Shown: positions 57,501-64,000 of the stretch, in pieces
How the letters are laid out: each line of letters starts with the position of its first letter
How positions within the stretch are numbered: position 1 is the stretch's first letter
Source of the DNA: Selaginella tamariscina
Taxonomy: Eukaryota; Streptophyta; Lycopodiopsida; Selaginellales; Selaginellaceae
NCBI GenBank assembly: GCA_003024785.1
Contig: PUQB01000273.1
Coordinates: 186,001-250,000, forward strand
Reading direction: 5' to 3'
DNA: 64,000 nucleotides
Made by a program: the position numbers and the translations under genes
Notes under the pieces: generated by a model
What the model saw: the letters and a program-made list of their open reading frames with translations, nothing else
Told to the model about the DNA's origin: nothing
Database searches by the model: none

Positions 57501-59999
57501 CAAGACATAGAAATGCTAGAGGACCATAAGAAGACCAATCATCCAGAGACACACGTGTGGCTAGTGGGGTCTACAATGTTGAATTGCACACATATTAATT
57601 CTTAAGTAAGTGGCATATATGACATGGTCTACAATAAACAATTATTAGTCCTTGCTAAGGTATCTTATGAGAGTTTTAAGTTAATTATATTCCCTATACG
57701 AATTCCTGCACACATAAGGTATCATTATTGCAAAATTCAAGGCGCTTGAGAAGGTGCACTTGACAAATTTGACTGACATCACCAAATCTTTGATTGATTG
57801 GCATAAACAAGAGTAGCTAGGATCACTTAGGTTTACTTACCTTTTCACTCACTCTTCACTTCTCTTTACTCTCACCCTTCCCTCTCACAACTATGAGGTC
57901 GCCATGGTTTGATATAGTGAAGGATGCAGTGATTCGGTAGATAGAGTTCCCTTGGGTGAGGTGGACACGAAAAGTCGACCTTGTCTTTCCCAAGTACTCA
58001 GGGTTGCTTGACGTAATGGTGGTCATGACACCATTAAGAAATTCAGGTTGGAAGAATTCTTTGGACTCTTGTGGGCACAAGTGGAAGAAGCAGACTTTGA
58101 ATCACTAGATGCCATTTGTGGACACAATATGGTTGGACATGGGCTAGACAAAGTACCACAATCTTTGGTTCCATCTCAGCATAAACACTGAGTAATGTGT
58201 GCATCTCAATGATCTAGTGGAGATCTCTCAATTGCCGACGATAGATTCCACCTTAAACATCTCCATGAACCTGATGGGTGATGGTTCATGTTGGATAAGG
58301 GAGAAGTGCCCATGTCAAATTAGCATGTGAAGATGGGAGGAGATGGATGACTTCATCGCATTAATTGGTTACATGTTGGGTAGAGAGTCAAATCGACTCA
58401 CAACACAAATGGCAAACACACTAGGGGCTTTAAAGTGAACATTTAAAGTGAACATGAGTGACTACCTTCGGACTTCATGATCCCATCCCTCACTCGCAAC
58501 ATCAAGGGGAGCACGGTCTTGCTCAAAAAGTAGGTTGTCAATCATAGGGCACATCCTGATGATCATCATGTGGGTGCTCCAACAAACCCCAACTTTTCAA
58601 ACCATAAGAAGTTCATTCCCGAAGGGAAGACCCGCGAGAACCTTGGGAATGAACGGAGGCCCAAACTAGAGTCAGCAAGGGTAAACGACAAGAGAGGATA
58701 GTGACAGGACCTAAGAGGCTATAGAAGAACCTCTGGAAAGACCAGCCCTACACAAAACCCATGACGAGAGGAGAATTGTGGCTAATATGAAAGAGAGAGG
58801 AGCAACAAACAATCCAACTAGAGCCCATCAAGGCAGTCCCTCTTGCCACCACCCTCACCTCAACTAGCATAGAGCACTAGGGAGTAGCTTGGCATTGCCA
58901 CCACCATGACCAAAAAACAACTCAACACCACCACCACCAACACCAGCAGTAGTAGCTCAACACCATCAACAATGCTGCTCTACCACCACCTCTCAATGGT
59001 TTGAGTGTATCACCATTCCGATTGGGGGGTAATACACCCACCTTTCTCAGCACGGGCATTGAGAGACACGGGCATTGAGAGACTGATGCCCACACGTGGC
59101 TTAGGACATGAGTTGAGTTGCTTAGGTGGCTCCAGCTTGATGTAGCAGCTAGGGAACACAATGCGATGGCGAAACTCTAGAACATGGATTTAGGAGATTC
59201 ATTAGCTACATGAGGAGAGGAAGAAGCTAGCAATGACCATGAGACTTGCAAAAGACGTGTTGTCATGGCAATAGACTTTGAGAAGCTATAAGACATATGA
59301 GGGGAGTGCAGCGTGAAAGGGACCAAGTAGCAGCAACCGAGAGTTAATGACTCAAGGTGCTTGGCACTCGACTCCATAGGTGTGAGGGAACTACAACATG
59401 CATCCCAATGGGCAAGCAAGGCAAAGGACTCATTGTAGGCTAAGGACAAGTGGCTCATCTAACAAGAACAGGAGCTCAACCAACTCCAAAAGAAGCTTAG
59501 CACCCTCAAGGAGGCGGATGCATCAATACAATGGAGCCTTGTTGTATGGACAAGAGACCCATCTAACAAGTGGAAGTCCCAAGATCATAGAGGGTCCATC
59601 CAAGCTAGAGGTCGTGGTTGAGCGAGCGCAGTGGTCAAATTTAGGGTGGAGTACTACTAATCATGATCGTGGAGCTACAAGAGGACGCACACAGTTGTGA
59701 TAGCCAACCCGCAATTGAAGGACCTCAAGTTGCAACATGTTTGCAAGTGCCTCCAACAAGGGTGGCCGAATTACAACATGCACAAGAGCAGGTGGAGGAG
59801 CTCAAGGCCTAGCTAATAAGGCCCAACAACAATCAGAAGGTGAGGCAACCAAGCTTTAGGTTGCCATCGAGCTCAAGGACTGAGCATTTTCACACTTGGG
59901 GCCAGTAGAGACAAGGTTGTGTCTTACAAGAAGTACCTGGGAGTTCGAAGGAGACCAATAGTAGGCCTTGGCCCCAGGACATGCCAATGATTAAGTCTG
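57501..59999 (+). mobile_element. post-pol region of family C element with decayed coiled-coil ORF
   Basis: Downstream of integrase the plus strand gives broken, charged, Glu/Lys/Gln/Leu-rich frames, for example QEQELNQLQKKLSTLKEADA (about 59460-59520) and LQHAQEQVEELKA (about 59770-59810). They resemble the coiled-coil ORF segments at 1-300 and 1118-1960, and the same GAGGAC(G/A)TGCCAA(C/T)GA-type segment precedes the LTR. No other domain was recognised from 57500 to 58600. Confidence 0.5.
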
Positions 60000-60436
60000 G
60001 ACATGAATCAATCACCTACCAACAACAAGTGTTCAGCCATGTAGAGCTCCAGACTATGGCACATTCTTAGGTGATAGGCTAGTAGACAATCTACCATTGA
60101 CCAAGACTAGTGTGATGGCAACAATGGGACAACAAGACTACAGATGTAACACCTATGGACTAGTAGTACTTGAGGGATAGACTACATTGACAGGAGGACA
60201 ATAGGGTGCTAGTGGCATTGACAGGCAAGGATCGATTTTTAGTTAGTGTGGCAGGGTGTTAGATGATCCAACTAACCACCTCAAGGTACCAAAGGATGGC
60301 ATGCATGAGCAAGCACAACAATTGACCAGGTATGAGGTCATTATGAGGACGACCCAACAAAAGACACTACATGGAGGCCAAAGGTTCACGTGCACACCCA
60401 AAACCACTATATAAGTAAGGAGGCAATTAGTGGACA
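60000..60436 (+). repeat. LTR of gypsy family C, copy C5 (truncated)
   Basis: It follows the coiled-coil region, as at C1 and C2. The TATA core CCACTATATAAGTAAGGAGG lies at 60406-60425. It stops at GTGGACA, where an A-type LTR begins. The upstream half is strongly diverged from C1-C4. Confidence 0.55.
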
Positions 60437-60622
60437 TGTCAAGCCATGATCCAAGAGCAAGAAGGCTCAACTCAAGAGCAGGACAAGAATTAGGAACAAG
60501 ACCAGAACAGAAAGTAAGGAGTAAGACAAAAATAAACAAGAATGATATATAATGACTGGTGTTGATAGTAATTGATTATACAATAATTAGAGCTTTTATA
60601 CTCACAACTCCAAGAGCTAATC
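60437..60622 (-). repeat. fragment of an element A-type LTR
   Basis: On the plus strand it begins TGTCAAGCCATGATCC and continues through CAGGA-rich sequence, GACTGGTGTTGATAGTAATTG and GCTTTTATACTCACAACTCC to CCAAGAGCTAATC. This matches 50931-51310 with deletions. The U3 end is missing. It keeps the TATA and start-site arrangement. Confidence 0.75.
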
Positions 60623-62639
60623 TTTTTGATTAATTTAACAACTTATCATTGTACTTTCATGGATACCGACTCAGACATAGAGAAAACCATCAACCATTGA
60701 GATAAAATATTTGCAATCATGATGTAAAGCCAAGAAACCGACCTTTTGAATAATTGTATTTGACTCCAAAATGGAATCAATACTAAAAATCAGCATTAAC
60801 TTTTAAATCTTACTAGATATTAACTTCTAAGAGGCAAATGCACCAAAACCTCCATATACTCAAACATTTTGCATCATGGACGTTCTTAACATACTTGATA
60901 AAATTAGTAAATTTCTTAGTTTTTTAGCAAAGTGAAGATTCTCAACTTAATGCTCTTGTTAACCAAGGAATCATCCTTCTTTAAGAGATTATCTCCATAG
61001 TGCAAATAACCTTACAAATTTCAAACTTAAAGAGTTAAAAATGAAATGCACAAGTGTGCATTAAATGCATTCATTATGTAAGTTTATATTTAATAAACAA
61101 GAAATGTAAATATATGTTTTCAACATTTTTGTTCCTAGTAGATCATGTTATCCACCCTAAAATTGTAACAATAAAAATGTAAAATCCACAAGTTATTATC
61201 CCAAGTCTCCCTCATGATCTCATATGAGATATAACTACATCTAAGTTAGTTGAATTAACAATACTCAAATAATTTGAATTCAACACTTTGGTATTTTAGT
61301 GTTGAAACTTGAAATACATATTTAAGTTAGTTTAAAAATAAGAAAGAGTTTCTTAATACATTACTTGGGAAACAATGGGATATTTTATGAGATTGTTAAG
61401 TGTCCAAAATGAGTGGTGTATCTTAGTTCAATGTATTAAATTAGATATCTTTTTTATGTTTGTGGAATTTTGTTGCTTATGAAATATAACTAAAACATGA
61501 GATTAGTACGACACTTCGATATCATGATAATATTAGTGTGGAAGTTATAGTATCTTACTAAATTAGTTAAATAAACCAGTTGTTAATTTATAATTTCTTT
61601 TAGTCCATTAACGATTCCTTAAAATATTAAAAGTAGTATTATATGTCCATCTTAGAATTAGAAGAAGTCCATGTTCACAATACAATTATTATATTTCATA
61701 ATTATAAAGTCATGTCTACTAATCTAATAACTTGTTATGAACTTAGATTTTAAAAGTTATGTGACCGTTATTAGTTTGAATATATCAATATTGAAAGTGC
61801 AAATGTTTCATGAAATATGGATTAGCTTAAATGTGTTTGTTAAACACGAATTACTAAATTAGTGAAAGGCTTATGTGATTAGTTTGAGAGTTGAAAATGG
61901 AGATAATGTTGTAGGTGTGCAGTATACATGTTCAAGGAGATTCTTATTGTAAGAACTAAATTTTGAAATTTAATATTTTAAACTTAGTGATTTAAGGAGT
62001 TAGAGCTAATTGTTGTGCTCTTTGGGGAATGTGTCAATTGATACGTGATATTTAGAGATTATCGATAAAGGCACTAGTTATAAGTTGTAATTTCATGTTA
62101 ATTGTACAAACTATTCCACAAAATGTGGAACATCCCAAAAATTATTCTCTTATGTTGTTCCCTGAATTGGCTAGTGATGCAAAAAAATACAAAATGAGAG
62201 ATAGTGTTATGGCACTTGATATTAAAAGAGACCTAGTTTTGTTCCCTATAGGATAAAGCTTTTGTAACATTGTGAAGAAGCTAGCATTATGTCTCGTATA
62301 CATGTGTACTCGATGTAAGTTTCACACCTTGTTTGGCGTAGCTATACATTAACCTGAGAGAATGTGGGGGAACTTATGACAAGTGCAGGTAGGTATGGTA
62401 GTATACCCTTTTTGAAGAAATGCTAATTTTGATAAAACATTGAGGGAGGCAATGAGAATACTTTATTAGGTGGAAATGTAGAAAATAAAAGAAATGCAAA
62501 AGATGTTGGGTTAAGCATTTAAGATGAACTTAAATTGTTTGTTGTGTGCTTAACAATAGGTTTTCAACTTCATTTAATGTCAAGGAATAAGTAAAGCTTT
62601 ATTTCTTGCTAACTTAACTAAGCAAGGCACATTTCTGTC
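60623..62639. other. AT-rich intergenic region
   Basis: No gene, RNA or element could be recognised on either strand. Confidence 0.5.
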
Positions 62640-63480
62640 CTTATTTAATTGTGGATGTAGCATTGTAACTAACATGTTCTTTTTATCATGTTCTTGAAGA
62701 TTTACATAGAGGGGTTCTAGGGTTGACATTTACAAGCCATGTTCGTGGCACCAGATGTAACTTTTGAATTTAAGGGGCTATAACAAGAAAGCCACATTTT
62801 GAAAAATAATGTCGCATGAACATATGACATTGGACTAGAAGTGCATGGTATAATGCCCAAGCCACAACCTTTAGGGCTTGTGTCATGAGTTTGATGCCAA
62901 GGGGTTAGGTACTCTAGTAAGTAGGTATGCTGAGCTCACATTAGGGTGCTAAGCTTTGAGCATCTACTCAAGAGAGATTAGATCTTGTAATTATGCGTGT
63001 TAACACTTGCATGGGGGTGTTTTTTCTAGGGGTGTGTGTGTGTGAACATGTTCAGAAGTTGAACAATCTAAGCTCATTAGCATGGGCCTTTTTATGAGGC
63101 ATTCACATGGTTGCATGCTTAGGGTTCTCCAAACCTAGCCTTATGAGTTTGCTTAATAGAACATTCGTGTTCACCTACATGCACAGTCAAGTTGCCACTA
63201 AATATTAACCCTAGGTAGGTATACCTAGCCTCATTAACCCTTACGAGTTAGGTACCCCTCGCCACCCTAAAAGGTTATACCCCCCAATGAAGGTGATTCC
63301 TTAAGGGGTAAGTGATGATGCCTTAACCTGTTATGGGGGCATGTGTAAGAGATGTCTGTGTTAGGGCATAAACCTACCTAGGTCTCTTGGGCAGAATCTT
63401 AAAGTGTCATTTTAAGGGGACTTAAGGTAGGACCCTAAGTTTTATGTCTATTTGAACATTTGAATTAGATTCTCGGGGTC
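62640..63480 (-). repeat. dispersed repeat D, copy 2 (inverted)
   Basis: GATGCCAAGGGGTTAGG, AAGGGGTAAGTGATGATGCC and GGACTTAAGGTAGGACCCTAAG match the reverse complement of 26170-26750, in mirrored order. The copies are diverged. No coding domain. Confidence 0.55.
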
Positions 63481-63608
63481 ATCTTGAAAATTTGATGTTA
63501 TTTAGGGTGTTGACATTGAAAGGCCACTAACAACCATGTATTAACCCTTTGGGTTAAAATTCTAATAATGTGACCCAAAAGGTTGATATGGTACTTTAAA
63601 AAAGCGAT

Positions 63609-63807
63609 GTTGAGGATGATGCATGGGCCAAAAGGTTGTGAGTTTGAACCTCATTGAGCAAAGTTAATATATTACATTGATAAGGAATAAAACGGACAAC
63701 CTTTTGTATGCATCGGGCATGGTGAGAGATTGTGAGTTTGAGTTGGGCGTATTGTACTTACAAAAAGAAATGAACTGGCAATCTTTTAGGCATGCACCAT
63801 CCTCAAC
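63609..63807. repeat. 199-bp foldback element with tRNA-like B boxes
   Basis: The ends GTTGAGGATGATGCATG and CATGCACCATCCTCAAC are inverted repeats (16 of 17 match). Inside, AAAAGGTTGTGAGTTTGAACC recalls a tRNA B box and recurs inverted as ACAACCTTTTG. A related direct unit follows at 63808-63930 (AAAAGGTTGTAAGTTCAAATT). It could be a pair of inverted SINE-like units or a MITE. Confidence 0.5.
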
Positions 63808-64000
63808 ATTGAGAATAGTGCATACCTCAAAAGGTTGTAAGTTCAAATTTCATTAGGGTAAGATTAATATTTTATATTGAAAATGAATTGAATTCACAAC
63901 ACAACCTTCTTGAGCATGCACCATCTTCGTACCATCCAATTCTCTTTTCAATGTACAATATTAACCTTGAATTTTGCTAAGATGAAGTTAATATTATACC

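Overview
The window looks like nuclear DNA of a land plant. It has spliced genes with short AT-rich introns, no operons, few genes, and many plant-type retroelements: Ty3/gypsy chromoviruses, a second gypsy family with an extra coiled-coil ORF, and a plant LINE with a zf-RVT C-terminus. Nothing in the sequence names the species. A Tf1/sushi-like self-primed chromovirus would fit a non-seed plant (fern, lycophyte, bryophyte), but that is inference only.

Layout. 1-2680: LTRs and internal remnants of a gypsy family (called C here) in a tandem LTR-stub-LTR arrangement. 2681-9200: AT-rich intergenic DNA with local duplications and microsatellites. 9205-15126, minus strand: one nearly complete gene (copy 1A) and one decayed half copy (1B) of a family coding for AT-hook, coiled-coil, SAM and alpha-crystallin (HSP20) domains. 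17236-17821: a small spliced gene or pseudogene. About 18200-24600: a minus-strand LINE with EN, RT and zf-RVT, and an RNase H encoded upstream of the endonuclease. 24840-25310: an exon-like fragment of unknown origin. 26170-28000: a dispersed repeat and a possible CACTA-related fragment. About 28010-31220: a 3'-truncated chromovirus (element B). 31300-39254: a minus-strand family C element whose left LTR has expanded into a minisatellite, with gag remnants and a nested solo LTR. 39255-43100: AT-rich intergenic DNA. 43105-47951: a second locus of the SAM/HSP20 family, with the best-preserved gene (copy 2A, eight exons, 410 codons in frame) and a decayed 5' half (2B). 50360-60436: a plus-strand family C element whose integrase is split by a complete chromovirus (element A, 50931-57137, target duplication GCGAT). 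60437-64000: an A-type LTR fragment, intergenic DNA, an inverted copy of the 26 kb repeat, and a foldback element.

The two findings I rate highest are the SAM plus alpha-crystallin gene family, present as four full or partial copies at two loci, and strong sequence evidence that elements A and B prime reverse transcription from their own RNA 5' end. In each, the presumed primer-binding site just inside the 5' LTR is complementary to LTR sequence about 30 bp downstream of a TATA box, and the two paired sequences differ between A and B while staying complementary.

Many frames, especially in elements A and B and in copy 1A, are broken by single-base shifts with few stop codons. Either the elements are young and decaying, or the sequence carries indel errors; coding claims should be read with that in mind.
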